Assembly: GCA_902168245.1 (NCBI GenBank)
Contig: CABHPA010000088.1
Coordinates: 1-56,660, forward strand
From: Candidatus Melainabacteria bacterium
GTDB lineage: Bacteria > Cyanobacteriota > Vampirovibrionia > Vampirovibrionales > Vampirovibrionaceae
Direction of reading: 5' to 3'
DNA: 56,660 bases
Part shown: positions 43,385-53,031 of the stretch, one piece after another
Numbering within the stretch: position 1 is the stretch's first letter
Layout: each line of letters begins with the position of its first letter
Translations under genes and position numbers: made by a program
The notes under the pieces: generated by a model
Database searches by the model: none
The model's input: only the letters and a program-made list of their open reading frames with translations
What the model was told of the DNA's origin: nothing

Positions 43385-44365
43385 TTACTCGAACGCCATC
43401 ACTTCCTTAATGCCCAGGAAGACCCGGATGGCGTCCGGCACATAAATCTTTTCCAGCGTGTACGGGAATGGCGTATCGAAACCGCCAATCCGCTTGACGG
43501 GCGCTTCCAGATATTCAATGGCTCGCTCCGCGATGAGGGCCGCCACTTCTGCGCCGTAGCCGCAGGTCTTGGGCGCTTCGTACACAATCAGCGCGCGGCC
43601 GGTTTTGCGCACGGAATTTAAAATCGCTTCCTCATCCACCGGGTACAGGGTGCGCAGGTCAATAATCTCGCAGCGAACGCCCTCTTTTTCCAGCGCTTTT
43701 TCGGCGGCCATTTTGCAAGGCTCCACCATGGCCCCGTAACAGAAGATGGACAGATCCGCGCCTTCCTGCACCACGCGGGCCGGGCCGATGGGTACTGTGA
43801 AATCGCCTGCAGGCACTTCGCCCTTGATGGAGCGGTAAATCTTTTTGGGTTCCATGAAGATCACTGGATCATCCCCGCGAATAGCGGAGGCCAGCAGTCC
43901 TTTGGCATCCTCTGGCGTGGAAGGGATGACTACCTTGAGGCCCGGTGTGTGGGTAAAATAGGCTTCCGGGCTTTGGGAGTGGTACAGTCCACCCCGGATG
44001 CCGCCACCGTATGGGGTTCGGATGATGACGGGCGTGGGATACTCCCCGCCGGATCTGTATCGGAATTTGGCCAGTTCCGACACAATCTGATCGAAAGCCG
44101 GGTAAATAAAGTCGGAAAACTGGATTTCCGGCACCGGCTTCAGTCCGTAAGCCGCCATGCCAATGGCCGCGCCGACAATCCCTGCTTCGGTCAGCGGGGT
44201 GCTGAAGGCCCGTTCTTCGCCGAATTCCTTTTGCAGTCCTTCGGTGGCGCGAAACACGCCTTCATTAATGCCCACGTCCTCGCCAAAGACCAGCACTCGG
44301 TCATCGCGACGCATTTCGGTCTTGAGGGCGTCGTTAATTGCTTGTAATAGTGTCATTTGTGCCAT
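43385..44365 (-). CDS. 2-oxo acid dehydrogenase E1 beta subunit
   Basis: Thiamine-diphosphate-dependent dehydrogenase beta subunit of 326 residues. Family landmarks are LQAINDALKTEM, GEDVGINEGVFRATEGLQKE, FSTPLTEAGIVGAAIGMAAY, GLKPVPEIQFSDFIYPAFDQ and YGGGIRGGLYHSQSPEAYFT. C-terminal features include SIFCYGAMVEPC. It pairs with E1alpha (44394-45530), whose gene is immediately upstream with 28 bp between them. It may act on pyruvate or branched-chain 2-oxo acids. Confidence 0.95.
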   Translation of the reverse strand: MAQMTLLQAINDALKTEMRRDDRVLVFGEDVGINEGVFRATEGLQKEFGEERAFSTPLTEAGIVGAAIGMAAYGLKPVPEIQFSDFIYPAFDQIVSELAKFRYRSGGEYPTPVIIRTPYGGGIRGGLYHSQSPEAYFTHTPGLKVVIPSTPEDAKGLLASAIRGDDPVIFMEPKKIYRSIKGEVPAGDFTVPIGPARVVQEGADLSIFCYGAMVEPCKMAAEKALEKEGVRCEIIDLRTLYPVDEEAILNSVRKTGRALIVYEAPKTCGYGAEVAALIAERAIEYLEAPVKRIGGFDTPFPYTLEKIYVPDAIRVFLGIKEVMAFE

Positions 44366-44393
44366 TGTTTACTCTCCTCGCGCCTCTCAAGCC

Positions 44394-45530
44394 TTATAAC
44401 GGAAATTCGCCTTCGTGCTGGCGTTCAAAACCGCTTTCGGTTTCCAGCAGTTCGTCCCGCTGGCGGGCCAGGGCAGGCGGAACTTCTTCGTATACATCGT
44501 CAAACAGGCTGGCCCAACTCGGCTCCGGCGTGGTTTCCGCTTCCGTAGTGGCCAGGTTAATGCGGGTGCGGGTTTCTTCCCATACCTGCTCCTCGTAAGC
44601 CTCAGTCCAAATGCCCAGCTTTTGCATATACTTGCGGGCGCGGGCAATCGGGTCTTTCTCTTCGCTCAGCCACTGGTCTGCCTCTTTGCCCCGGTAACGG
44701 GTCGGATCATCCGATGAGGAGTGCGGGCCAGCCCGGTAGGTGAACAATTCAATCAGCGTTGGGCCTTCCCCGGCGCGCGCGCGGGCATATGCCTCACGGG
44801 ACGCCTGATACACCGCGAACACATCGTTGCCGTCCACCCGAATGGCCGGAACCCCGTACCCCGCCCCTTTGGCATGCAGGGTTTCCGCGCCGCACTGCTT
44901 GGCGACCGGCAGGGAAATGGCGTACTGGTTGTTCACGATGAACAACACCACTGGCGGTTTGAACACCCCGGCAAAGGTCAGGCTGGAGTGAAAATCGTTG
45001 GAGGAAGTGCCGCCATCGCCAATATAGGTCACGGTCACGCTGGGATCTTTGCGGTATTTGGCGGCCATGGCGGTGCCTACGGCGTGAATCAGGTGGGTGC
45101 CGATGACGCTGGAGGAACTCACAAAGTGGGTATCCTTGTGCGTGTAGTGGGCGGGCATTTGGCGGCCCTTGGCCAGGTCTTCCTGGTTGCCATACAGGTG
45201 GTCGGCCAGCACGTTCAGCGGGACGCCCCGGTACATCATCACGCCGTACTGGCGGTAATACGGGTATACCCAGTCGTTAGGCTGAAGCGCATGCGCGGTG
45301 CCGACCTGAACAGCTTCCTCTCCGGTTGAGGTGACGCAAAAGCCAATCCGTCCGCTGCGTTGCAGGTTTTTTTGTCGTTCATCGTAAGCCCGAATGGCGA
45401 TCATGCCTTCGTACATGCGCTTGATATCTTCCACGGTCAGACCGGCGGGCAGTTGATCGGGCTTGGCGTTGTCCGCCATCACCCGTAGCAGGGTTTCCGT
45501 GTTTGCCGACCCGGCGGATTTACTGCTCAT
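44394..45530 (-). CDS. 2-oxo acid dehydrogenase E1 alpha subunit (branched-chain-like)
   Basis: Thiamine-diphosphate-dependent subunit of 378 residues. The cofactor motif is [20 protein letters not shown]. Sequences such as [40 protein letters not shown] and [16 protein letters not shown] resemble branched-chain E1alpha more than pyruvate dehydrogenase, where HSMSDP is usual. I therefore suspect a branched-chain or broad-specificity enzyme. The start is the ATG at 45530 with AAGGAG seven bases upstream; the frame is open to 45710 inside lipA, which is spurious. The ATG overlaps the lipA stop (ATGA). Confidence 0.93.
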   Translation of the reverse strand: MSSKSAGSANTETLLRVMADNAKPDQLPAGLTVEDIKRMYEGMIAIRAYDERQKNLQRSGRIGFCVTSTGEEAVQVGTAHALQPNDWVYPYYRQYGVMMYRGVPLNVLADHLYGNQEDLAKGRQMPAHYTHKDTHFVSSSSVIGTHLIHAVGTAMAAKYRKDPSVTVTYIGDGGTSSNDFHSSLTFAGVFKPPVVLFIVNNQYAISLPVAKQCGAETLHAKGAGYGVPAIRVDGNDVFAVYQASREAYARARAGEGPTLIELFTYRAGPHSSSDDPTRYRGKEADQWLSEEKDPIARARKYMQKLGIWTEAYEEQVWEETRTRINLATTEAETTPEPSWASLFDDVYEEVPPALARQRDELLETESGFERQHEGEFPL

Positions 45531-46465
45531 GTCCAGTCTCCTTCGCTCTGAGTTTGATGGTTTGATGCTGTCTGGCGGTTGTTTGCGGCTGCTTTCCTGG
45601 CTTCTACCGCGCCCTTCATGAAAAATTCGCCCGCCCGGTACGAGCTGCGAACCAGCGGCCCGGAGGCGCAGTACAAGAACCCGAATTCTTCTTCGGCAAC
45701 CTGCTGCCATTCCTTGAATTGTTCCGGCGTTACGAACCGTTCCACCGGCAAATGCTTGTGGGTGGGCTGTAAATATTGGCCCAGCGTTAAAATATCCACG
45801 CCATGCGCCCGCAAGTCGGCTATGCAGGCCCGCACTTCCTCATCCGTCTCGCCCAGACCCAGCATGATGGAGGACTTGGTGAAAATATCCGGCTCCCAGG
45901 TTTTGACCCGTTGCAGCAACGTCAGCGTTTGCTGGTACCCGGCCCGGCGATCCCGTACGGGATGGGTCAGGCGCTCCACGGTTTCAATGTTCTGGGCCAC
46001 TACGTCCGGTCGGCTGGCAAGCAGGGTTTTTAAAGGATCTTCCTGTCCCTGAAAGTCCGGGATCAAAACTTCCACAATGATAGTTGGGCAAGCGGCTTTA
46101 ATCGCGCTCACGCAGGCGGCAAAGTGGGCGGCGCCCCCGTCCGGTAAATCATCCCGATCCACGGAGGTTAACACCACGTATTCCCAGTTGGCCTTGGAAA
46201 TTACGTTTGCCAGTTTCTGAGGCTCCTCATGATCCAGCCAGCTATTAGGATTCCCTGTTTTAACGGCGCAAAACCGGCAGCCACGGGTGCAGACTTCTCC
46301 CATTACCATAAAGGTGGCGGTGCCTCCGGCCCAGCATTCGCTGATGTTGGGGCATTTGGCCTCTTCGCAAACCGTTGCCAGGCCAAGTGTTTTGGAAATG
46401 TTTTTCAGCTCGAAGTAGCGTTCTCCCGCAGGCGGGCGAATTTTCAGCCATTCAGGCTTACGCAT
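45527..46465 (-). CDS. lipA: Lipoyl synthase
   Basis: Radical SAM enzyme that inserts sulfur atoms into octanoyl groups to make lipoate. It has 312 residues. The auxiliary cluster Cys are in [13 protein letters not shown], the radical SAM CxxxCxxC in [13 protein letters not shown], and the C-terminal Arg-Ser-Ser motif in [10 protein letters not shown]. It is the first gene of the lipA-E1alpha-E1beta-E2-E3 cluster and overlaps E1alpha by ATGA. LipB is at 35288-35950. All conserved Cys are present. Confidence 0.97.
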   Translation of the reverse strand: MRKPEWLKIRPPAGERYFELKNISKTLGLATVCEEAKCPNISECWAGGTATFMVMGEVCTRGCRFCAVKTGNPNSWLDHEEPQKLANVISKANWEYVVLTSVDRDDLPDGGAAHFAACVSAIKAACPTIIVEVLIPDFQGQEDPLKTLLASRPDVVAQNIETVERLTHPVRDRRAGYQQTLTLLQRVKTWEPDIFTKSSIMLGLGETDEEVRACIADLRAHGVDILTLGQYLQPTHKHLPVERFVTPEQFKEWQQVAEEEFGFLYCASGPLVRSSYRAGEFFMKGAVEARKAAANNRQTASNHQTQSEGDWT

Positions 46466-46805
46466 CGGTTTTTCATGCCCTCTAAGAATAACTGGACCCT
46501 CTCATTTTTTACCTTTACGATACTACGAGGTACTATTACCACCGCACTCATTATAAACAAACCATGTTTTATTCCCAAGCGGCGAATATCAAAAGATTGG
46601 GCGGAAATCTGCCTTTTTTTCGTATTTTTTGCGGAGTCTCTTGCTATGTTGGTTTTTCTTTGGGATGAAAGGAGGGTAGCAATTTTCCGGCATGCCCGGC
46701 GTTTATAGCATTAGAAAGTACGCAGGCAAAGCTATTTGGCCTTTTTAACAGTGAAAATCACTTTCCTGATCCGGCTTGATGGTGCATAAAAGGAGCTTAT
46801 CCCTC
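46466..46805. other. 340-bp AT-rich intergenic region
   Basis: Divergent promoter region of lipA (minus) and the serine protease (plus). A purine run AAAGGAGGG (46669-46678 or so) is followed, too far away, by an 18-codon frame (ATG at 46692, stop before 46749) that I do not accept as a gene without more evidence. Several T-rich stretches occur; no certain promoter was found. Confidence 0.5.
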
Positions 46806-47612
46806 ATGAAAACAGTTCGGCAGCTTACACGCGGCATGGTTTGCCTGATGGTTCTGGCTGCAAGTTTTATTACGGCTCCCGCACTGGCCTATACGCCGCA
46901 GTATGATGCGGATGAGCAGGAAAACATCAGTGTTTACGAACAGGCATCCAGGGCGGTAGTGACCATTAACGCCCTGGTGGACGGACATCCTTCCAGCGGC
47001 GCGGGCGTATTGATCGATGAATCGGGCATGATTCTGACCTCCAGCCATGTGATTGGCAATGCCACCACCGTGTACGTGTCTCTGGCGGATGGCCGCAAAG
47101 TGGCCGCAAACGTGCTGGGCCGCGCGGGAGAAAAATCTGACCTGGCGCTGGTGAAAGGGCATTTTGATGGCCCTGTGCCTTACCTGCGCTTTGGGGATTC
47201 CGCCAAGGTCAAGGTGGGCCAGAAGGTGCTGGCGATTGGCAATCCGTATGGTTTTGAGCGAACGCTCACCACCGGCATCATTAGCCGCATTGATGCCGAG
47301 CGGAACCGCATCCAGACCGATGCGGCCATTAACCCCGGCAATTCCGGCGGCCCGCTGCTGGATACCCAGGGCTATATTATCGGGATCAACCAGTCTATTT
47401 TTAACCCGGACGGCAACCGCTCCAACATCGGCATTGGCTTTGCGGTGCCGGTGAATTCCGCCAAAGGCTTCCTCAAGGCGCTGGCCGATCAACAGCCGAT
47501 TCCCGCCACGGTGGCCGCCATCAGCAAACAGCCCGTAATTCGCTACCGTAGCCGCAACGATGGCTACGAGAATGTTTCCATTTTGCTGCAAAAGGTGGGT
47601 AACCAGCCCTGA
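46806..47612 (+). CDS. Exported trypsin-like serine protease (HtrA-type, no PDZ)
   Basis: Periplasmic or secreted protease of 268 residues. A signal peptide (MKTVRQLTRGMVCLMVLAAS, cleaved after APALA) is followed by an S1C/HtrA-type domain. The catalytic His is in LTSSHVIG, the Asp in GEKSDLALVKG and the Ser in NPGNSGGPLLD. There is no PDZ domain, unlike DegP/DegS. Start at 46806 with AAAGGAGC about 12 bases upstream is chosen; a TTG start at 46776 is also open. It probably degrades or regulates envelope proteins. Confidence 0.88.
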   Translation: MKTVRQLTRGMVCLMVLAASFITAPALAYTPQYDADEQENISVYEQASRAVVTINALVDGHPSSGAGVLIDESGMILTSSHVIGNATTVYVSLADGRKVAANVLGRAGEKSDLALVKGHFDGPVPYLRFGDSAKVKVGQKVLAIGNPYGFERTLTTGIISRIDAERNRIQTDAAINPGNSGGPLLDTQGYIIGINQSIFNPDGNRSNIGIGFAVPVNSAKGFLKALADQQPIPATVAAISKQPVIRYRSRNDGYENVSILLQKVGNQP

Positions 47613-47692
47613 GCCGCATAAAATCCGGCTTGCCCCCTGGTTTCAACTGCCTATAAAAAAGGGCGGTTTCGGGCTTGAACCCAGGCTATTGC

Positions 47693-48484
47693 TTAGTGGG
47701 TGGCGCTTCTGTGTACCCTGGCTCTTTCCCGATCCAAAGGCTGCAACGGAATCGGGGCGGATAAGGCTCGCCGGGGCGCGGTTAACTGCTGAACCAGCCG
47801 TTCATCGGAGTCTTCGATCTCAGGTGCCGAAACGGGAGGGGGTATTGGAGGCCGATTGGCGCTGACTGGTAAAATGGGGCTACGTTGCTTGTTTCGATGC
47901 GCTTTCCAGGCTTTTAAGGCAAAGCCAATCCCCATCAGGCCGGTCACGGTGGATGCGCCTCCTGCCACGTAAGCGGGAATCGGCAATGGCTGGTTTTTGT
48001 TGCCTTTCATCAGGCCGCTGGTGATTCCGGCAATGCCGGAGAACACAAATGCCACCATCGCCCACATGCTGCTATTGGAACCCGAATGGGCCTCCTCCGG
48101 CGCGGGGGTGGATCTGGTGTCTCTTCTGCGACGGCGATTGCGGCGGGCGACGAACGCATCCCGTGTCTCGCCGGAGAGATGAAACCCATCCATTTCGTCG
48201 TATTCGGGGGCTTCTGCATTTTCGGGCGGCCTGCGGTGCTGCGCCAATAAATCGTATGTGGGCGGTTGCCCTGGGCGTTCCGGCATGAAACTATCAACGG
48301 AATCCCGACGAGCTGTGGGTTCCAGGTGGGCCGGTTCCGGCAGGCGAATGGAGCTTGTTTCATCTGGCCCGTTTTCCGTGTTATCGCTACCGTTTTCTGC
48401 CAGGGAAGCAGCCCGGGAAAGCCGGAACCTATAGGACGGCGGGCGCGAAGGCCAAGGGCTGGCCTCGGTGGTGAGACTATTCAT
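47693..48484 (-). CDS. Hypothetical protein with central membrane segments
   Basis: Unrecognised protein of 263 residues. The first 120 residues are Ser/Pro/Arg-rich and acidic in places (PSRPPSYRFRLSRAA near the start), probably disordered. Two hydrophobic stretches follow (MWAMVAFVFSGIAGITSGLM and YVAGGASTVTGLMGIGFALK, about residues 150-205). The C-terminal 55 residues are Pro/Arg-rich and end in basic RERARVHRS. No known domain is recognised. The N-terminus shares the Pro/Arg-rich character of several unknown proteins in this window. Confidence 0.6.
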   Translation of the reverse strand: MNSLTTEASPWPSRPPSYRFRLSRAASLAENGSDNTENGPDETSSIRLPEPAHLEPTARRDSVDSFMPERPGQPPTYDLLAQHRRPPENAEAPEYDEMDGFHLSGETRDAFVARRNRRRRRDTRSTPAPEEAHSGSNSSMWAMVAFVFSGIAGITSGLMKGNKNQPLPIPAYVAGGASTVTGLMGIGFALKAWKAHRNKQRSPILPVSANRPPIPPPVSAPEIEDSDERLVQQLTAPRRALSAPIPLQPLDRERARVHRSATH

Positions 48485-48660
48485 GTTGTATGGTACCCAC
48501 TTGAAAGGAATAATGCGCCAAAATGCCGGATTGTACCGTTAGAAACGGTTGGCCGCAGCATTTAGGCTGATGTATCGATTATGAATAGGGCTATTGTACC
48601 AGTAAGGCATCCTGCTATCAGCAAGGCGTTTCGTAAACGCTTGGGCCAGGTTTGCCCCGG

Positions 48661-50703
48661 TTATTCTTTTGCCGCTTGAAAGCCTTTGTACACGCCGTAA
48701 AGAGTCCATGCCGAACCGGCGGCCATCATGCCCATACCTATCGGGGCTGTAATAATGGGAAGATGCAGCAAGGCGCCAGTGGCGATTAAGCCGGTGCCAC
48801 CCACCACATGAACGGCGGGCCAGGTATAACGCTCCAAGGTGGTTTTTGGGGCCGCCTGCGGCTTCTTTTCGGGTGGTTTTGCGATTTTTTTAGGCTCTGC
48901 CGGAACCACTTTCGTTACTTCCACCGTGTCGGCGATCTGTTTGACCGGCTTGGGCTTGACCACAGGGACTGGAGGAGGCGTTATTTCCGGTTTTGGGCTT
49001 TCCAGCGCTTCCTGTTTCTCGATTGCTTTAGGAATAACGGGGGCCGTTTCCTCGGCGGCGGGCAGGATGGGTTCCGCAATAGTCGCCTCCGTTTCGGATT
49101 TAGCTGTTTCCGGTTCCACTTTGTGTGTGGCGGTATCGGTATCCGTTTTGGGTTTGCGTCCGCCGCCCAATCCCAGGAATGACCAGCGGCTTTTGGCCGG
49201 GGGCGTTTCCGGTTTGGGGCTTTCTTCTGCTGCTATTTCATCTTCTGCCAGTATTGTCGCTTCATCCTCTTCCAGGGTTGAAACGGGGGCCGATGCGGTT
49301 ACTGTTTCCGCTGGTTTTTTGGAAGCGGGCCAGAATGAAAACCAACTGCCGCTGGTTGCCGGTTTCTTTTCCTCTGTTTTGGATGATTTCGGCTGGATGG
49401 CCGATTCATCCATGGCTACGGTTTCTTCATCGTCTTCCAGCGTGTCTTCTATTGTGCTTGCCTCGGCTTTTGCCACTGGTTCCGGTTTAGGGCTTCTGGA
49501 GAACAGGGAGCCAACCTTGCTAAACGGCCAGGCGACAATATTGGCCGCTTTTAAGAGAGGCCAGGAGGCAAGGCTGGCCGTGTAGGCCGCCGTGGTGCCA
49601 AGGTGGCCGCCCACCGTTTTGCTGGTGTTCCACATGCCGGAATAGACCGCGTTCGGAACCAGGCCACTGCCCGCCACAACGTGGCCCACTTTTTGTACGG
49701 GAATGCCATAGACGGACATGTTGCCGGTGGCGTTGGCCAGGCCATGCAGGGCGGCGCCTGCGGCCAGGGAATTTTTCTGGCGATTCCCCAGGGCTGGCGC
49801 GATATAGCCGACTGCCATGGCAGGGAGTACTGACCAGGGGAACGATAAGCCAGAGGCATTGATTGCCTGGTGGCTCAAATAAGCCGTGCCTGTCCAAGAT
49901 GCAAGATCCTGCCCGACCGTTGCGCCTCGTTTTGCCAAATAAGCGGCTCCGCCTACGGCGTCTATATATTTGTCTTTCATATAAAAATAGCTGTTTTGGA
50001 ATCCATCGGAGATACTGTCTCTCGCCCAAACAACTGGTTTTGCAAAAAAGCTGGGTTCGTTTTCGGACTTAATGAGCTTGATTTCCTCTTGAATCAGCTC
50101 TTCTTTTTTGTCTTTGGGATGCTTGAGAGCCTCTTCCAGAATCGAGAGCGTTAGTTTTTGGATGTAATGAGGTCTAATGTCGTCGGCTGGTTTTAGTTTC
50201 ATCAACTCATCGTAAATGTGCTGGTAAACCTTGTAATGTTCCCCTTCCTTTTCCCTTACCCGTTGAATGGCTGCTTCCGTATTCGCTTGGGTGCTGCCGG
50301 TTAGCTGGTTTGCATTGATAAAGTCAGCCCTAAGCTTAATTAAGGGCACATAGGCGCCACCGGGTTGGAGGATTAAACGGGTTTGGGCTTTAACGGCGTT
50401 TTCAATAACGGTTTTGCGCTTGGGAGGCTTTCTTTTGTCCAGCTTTTCAATGTCCCTTGGGGTGTAACGGCGATTGATTCTATCTTCCGCCGATTTACGA
50501 ATCCTGGCCTCTTCTTCCTTCCGCAGTTCCTCATCCGTTTTTGGGGTGGTTTTCTCTAGGGTGTCTTTATTGTCGGTTGTTGCGGCTGCAGTATCTGTGC
50601 CAGCCCCGCCAAAGTGCAAAGCGGCCCTGGCCGGTTGGGGCTGGCGGGGCATTGCCGGTTTAAGGCGGGTATAAGAAGTGGCAGGCAAACCGCTGGGAGT
50701 CAT
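48661..50703 (-). CDS. Hypothetical large protein with low-complexity linkers
   Basis: Unrecognised protein of 680 residues. The start at 50703 has AAGGAATC upstream. The N-terminus (MTPSGLPATSYTRLKPAMPR, then ARAALHFGG) resembles those of other unknowns here. Residues 30-210 are charged and helical (KTDEELRKEEEARIRKSAED). Hydrophobic or small-residue stretches occur around 270-400 (for example INASGLSFPWSVLPAMAVGY and LHGLANATGNMSVYGIPV). A long Glu/Pro/Lys/Thr-rich disordered part (about 400-620) follows, and two hydrophobic stretches close the protein (YTWPAVHVVGGTGLIATGAL and ITAPIGMGMMAAGSAWTLYG). It is probably envelope-associated. Confidence 0.6.
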   Translation of the reverse strand: MTPSGLPATSYTRLKPAMPRQPQPARAALHFGGAGTDTAAATTDNKDTLEKTTPKTDEELRKEEEARIRKSAEDRINRRYTPRDIEKLDKRKPPKRKTVIENAVKAQTRLILQPGGAYVPLIKLRADFINANQLTGSTQANTEAAIQRVREKEGEHYKVYQHIYDELMKLKPADDIRPHYIQKLTLSILEEALKHPKDKKEELIQEEIKLIKSENEPSFFAKPVVWARDSISDGFQNSYFYMKDKYIDAVGGAAYLAKRGATVGQDLASWTGTAYLSHQAINASGLSFPWSVLPAMAVGYIAPALGNRQKNSLAAGAALHGLANATGNMSVYGIPVQKVGHVVAGSGLVPNAVYSGMWNTSKTVGGHLGTTAAYTASLASWPLLKAANIVAWPFSKVGSLFSRSPKPEPVAKAEASTIEDTLEDDEETVAMDESAIQPKSSKTEEKKPATSGSWFSFWPASKKPAETVTASAPVSTLEEDEATILAEDEIAAEESPKPETPPAKSRWSFLGLGGGRKPKTDTDTATHKVEPETAKSETEATIAEPILPAAEETAPVIPKAIEKQEALESPKPEITPPPVPVVKPKPVKQIADTVEVTKVVPAEPKKIAKPPEKKPQAAPKTTLERYTWPAVHVVGGTGLIATGALLHLPIITAPIGMGMMAAGSAWTLYGVYKGFQAAKE

Positions 50704-50790
50704 GGGAGATTCCTTCTACTACAGACTGGCGCAAGGGAAAATGGATTAGGCTAACTATACTTTGAAGATTTTTTAAATAAAAGCCGCTGA

Positions 50791-50820
50791 AAAATCCGCC
50801 TTGCCATGGAAAGGCGGATT
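50791..50820 (-). terminator. Terminator of the sigma/kinase operon
   Basis: AATCCGCCTT (50793-50802) pairs with AAGGCGGATT (50811-50820) over 10 bp. Read on the minus strand it is followed by TTTTT and lies about 70 bp after the last stop (50891). Confidence 0.75.
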
Positions 50821-50890
50821 GTAAGCAAATGTAAAGCAATGTATGCCGGTGGACTTCATCCGGGCAAGCCCGCTAAAGCCCTGAATGCCC

Positions 50891-51877
50891 TTATAGCTGG
50901 TTGATATAGATGGGCTTGTTGGGGCTGGGCGGCTGATCCAGGTAATTCAGCATGATGATTTCGGTTCGCTGGCCGGGGGCTATGTTAATCAACACCCTGT
51001 CCACCAGCCGGTGAATCAGGTAAACGCCCCGCCCGTGGGTATCCATTAGCCCGGTGCCGCTAATGTTGCGATCCAGCCAGTACAGAATCTCGTCCGCCGT
51101 AATGCGCCCGCCCTGGTCTACAATGGCAATGCCAATGCGTTCCAGATCCTGCCCGTAGTAAATGTAAACGTACTCGTTCTCTTCCAGCCGCTCTATCTGC
51201 TGGCCCTTTTCGTACTTCAACGAGCCGTCCGGCAGCTTGGCCACGTGGTATACCGCGTTGGTAATGGCCTCAATCACGGCGGTCAGCAAATCATTCAGGT
51301 TAGGCACCCGCGCCCGTTCCAGCAGCTTTTGCAGGGCATCGAAGGCCACCATAATGTCATCGCTGCATTGAATTACCACTTGGGAAAGCTTGCAGTGCGG
51401 GTCCATGTAGCTTTCTATGCCGAACGCGGAGGAGGGATTCAGCAGGTTGTTCACCACGGTGGAGAGTTCCTCGAAGTTAAACGGCGCGGTTTTGGCGATG
51501 ATGTTGAAAACGCCGGTCTTTTTGGCGTTACGCACGTAATCTTCCACCTTGTAGGCGGTAATCATGGCGGTTTTGGTGGACGGGTACTGCGCGTTAATAT
51601 GCTTAATCAGCGAAAAGCCGTCTTCGCCCGGCATGTTAATGTCCGTAATCACCAGATCATAAGCGTTATGCGCCAGTTTCTCCCGCGCATCCGCTGGATC
51701 GGGGCTGGGATCAATGATAAGGTCGTAGTCGGCCTCGTGGTAGTTTTCCAGGTAGCCTACCAAGCCTTCGCGAATCACGTCGTCATCATCCACAATCAGC
51801 AGGCGATAATGGTTCCGCTCCGTTGGAGAGCTGTTTTCCGTCCTTTTACCCACTGTCGGCTGTATCTGCTGACTCAC
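50891..51877 (-). CDS. Response regulator with C-terminal anti-sigma-type HATPase
   Basis: Two-domain signalling protein of 328 residues. The receiver domain (about 22-145) has the acidic triad in LLIVDDDDVIREG, the phospho-acceptor Asp79 in LVITDINMPGEDG, and the conserved Lys129 in NIIAKTAPFNF. The C-terminal domain (about 170-328) is HATPase_c_2/RsbW-like: EAITNAVYH (203-211) and GLMDTHGRGVYLIHRLVD. Such domains phosphorylate anti-anti-sigma proteins or bind sigma factors. It is the last gene of the operon headed by a WhiG/FliA-like sigma factor and overlaps the kinase gene by ATGA. It may therefore receive phosphate from that kinase. Confidence 0.9.
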   Translation of the reverse strand: MSQQIQPTVGKRTENSSPTERNHYRLLIVDDDDVIREGLVGYLENYHEADYDLIIDPSPDPADAREKLAHNAYDLVITDINMPGEDGFSLIKHINAQYPSTKTAMITAYKVEDYVRNAKKTGVFNIIAKTAPFNFEELSTVVNNLLNPSSAFGIESYMDPHCKLSQVVIQCSDDIMVAFDALQKLLERARVPNLNDLLTAVIEAITNAVYHVAKLPDGSLKYEKGQQIERLEENEYVYIYYGQDLERIGIAIVDQGGRITADEILYWLDRNISGTGLMDTHGRGVYLIHRLVDRVLINIAPGQRTEIIMLNYLDQPPSPNKPIYINQL

Positions 51878-53031
51878 TCGATTGCCGTCCTCTTGCCGTT
51901 CTCCTCTTCTAAGTATACCGGAAGTGAGACTTTAAATTCAGTGCCTTCCCATTTCACGCTTTCCACTGATAGCAGGCCGCCGTGCTGCTCAATGGTGCGA
52001 TAACAAATGCTGAGGCCCAAGCCCACGCCACTATGCCCTTTGGTGGTGAAAAACGGGTCGAAGATGCGGCTGATCACGGTTTTATCGATGCCGGGGCCGT
52101 TGTCTTTTACGTGGGTAACCACAAAGGGCTTGTTATCCCCTTCGGTATGCTCCGTAAAGTAAACGGTGACGGTTCCTTTGCCCTCTGTGGCGTCGCAGGC
52201 GTTTTTAATCAGGTTGTAGAAAACCTGCTCCAGCTTGATCCGGTCGCACAGCACTACTCTGTCGGTGTCCCCCTCCATTTTGAGCGTGAACTGGGAGAAC
52301 TGGGGATGGCTTTTGAGGGCGTTTAAAATGTCCAGCACCACTTCCTTGAGGGGTAGAGGCACCAAAAACACCTGGCTGGGCTTGGAATAGGCCAGCAAAT
52401 CGCTGACCAGCACCGCTGCCTTCTCGTTGGCGCGGGTAATTTTCTGGATTTCCTGCAACGCTTTGTCGATGCTGTCGCTGAGTTTGGCTTGCTCCTGTAC
52501 GGCGGGCAGCTTTTTCATGCGCTCCAGGTTCATTTTGATCAGCGAGGTACTCATGGAAATGCCGGTGAGCGGGTTGTTCAGCTCATGGGCCACGCCCGCA
52601 ATCATGGTGCCGATGGAGGCCAGCTTTTTGGATTGGTTCAGCTCGTCCTTGATTTTGTCCATGGCCAGCCGGTCTTTTAAAACCTGGGTAATGTCCGTAA
52701 AAGTCAGGATTTTGACGGTATGGCCGTCCGGCGGGGTAATCAGCTTCAGGCTAAAACCGATGGTGGACTCTTCTTCCCGTGTGGGCAGGTTCAGGGTAAT
52801 TTCCGAACGGTGGATGTCCTCTTCGCTTTGCTTTAACAGGTTGGATAGCGGCGAGAGGTAATAGGGCAGGTTATGCCGCAGGTTGTCCGGCCGGGTTTCC
52901 GGGTCCAGCCCCAGAATTTCCTTGGCCTTCAGGTTAATGCGTAAAATGGCGCCTGCCGGTTCAAACAGCAGCATGCCGGAGGGTAACGTATCGAAAATAC
53001 TGTCCAGAATCAGCAAACTGCTATCAATCAT
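51874..53031 (-). CDS. PAS-domain sensor histidine kinase
   Basis: Soluble histidine kinase of 385 residues. A PAS-like domain (about 10-120; DTLPSGMLLFEPAGAILRIN) is followed by a dimerisation/phospho-acceptor helix with His149 in GTMIAGVAHELNNPLTG. The ATP-binding domain has FYNLIKNACDATEGKG, VKDNGPGIDKT, IFDPFFTTKG and GVGLGLSICYR. There is no membrane segment, so it probably senses an intracellular signal. It overlaps its neighbours by ATGA at both ends and is the likely phosphate donor for the REC protein that follows. Confidence 0.92.
   Translation of the reverse strand: MIDSSLLILDSIFDTLPSGMLLFEPAGAILRINLKAKEILGLDPETRPDNLRHNLPYYLSPLSNLLKQSEEDIHRSEITLNLPTREEESTIGFSLKLITPPDGHTVKILTFTDITQVLKDRLAMDKIKDELNQSKKLASIGTMIAGVAHELNNPLTGISMSTSLIKMNLERMKKLPAVQEQAKLSDSIDKALQEIQKITRANEKAAVLVSDLLAYSKPSQVFLVPLPLKEVVLDILNALKSHPQFSQFTLKMEGDTDRVVLCDRIKLEQVFYNLIKNACDATEGKGTVTVYFTEHTEGDNKPFVVTHVKDNGPGIDKTVISRIFDPFFTTKGHSGVGLGLSICYRTIEQHGGLLSVESVKWEGTEFKVSLPVYLEEENGKRTAIE

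Noticed and set aside
46692..46748. 18-codon frame upstream of the serine protease
   Set aside because: The ribosome-site-like AGGAGGG is about 14 bases away and there is no other support.
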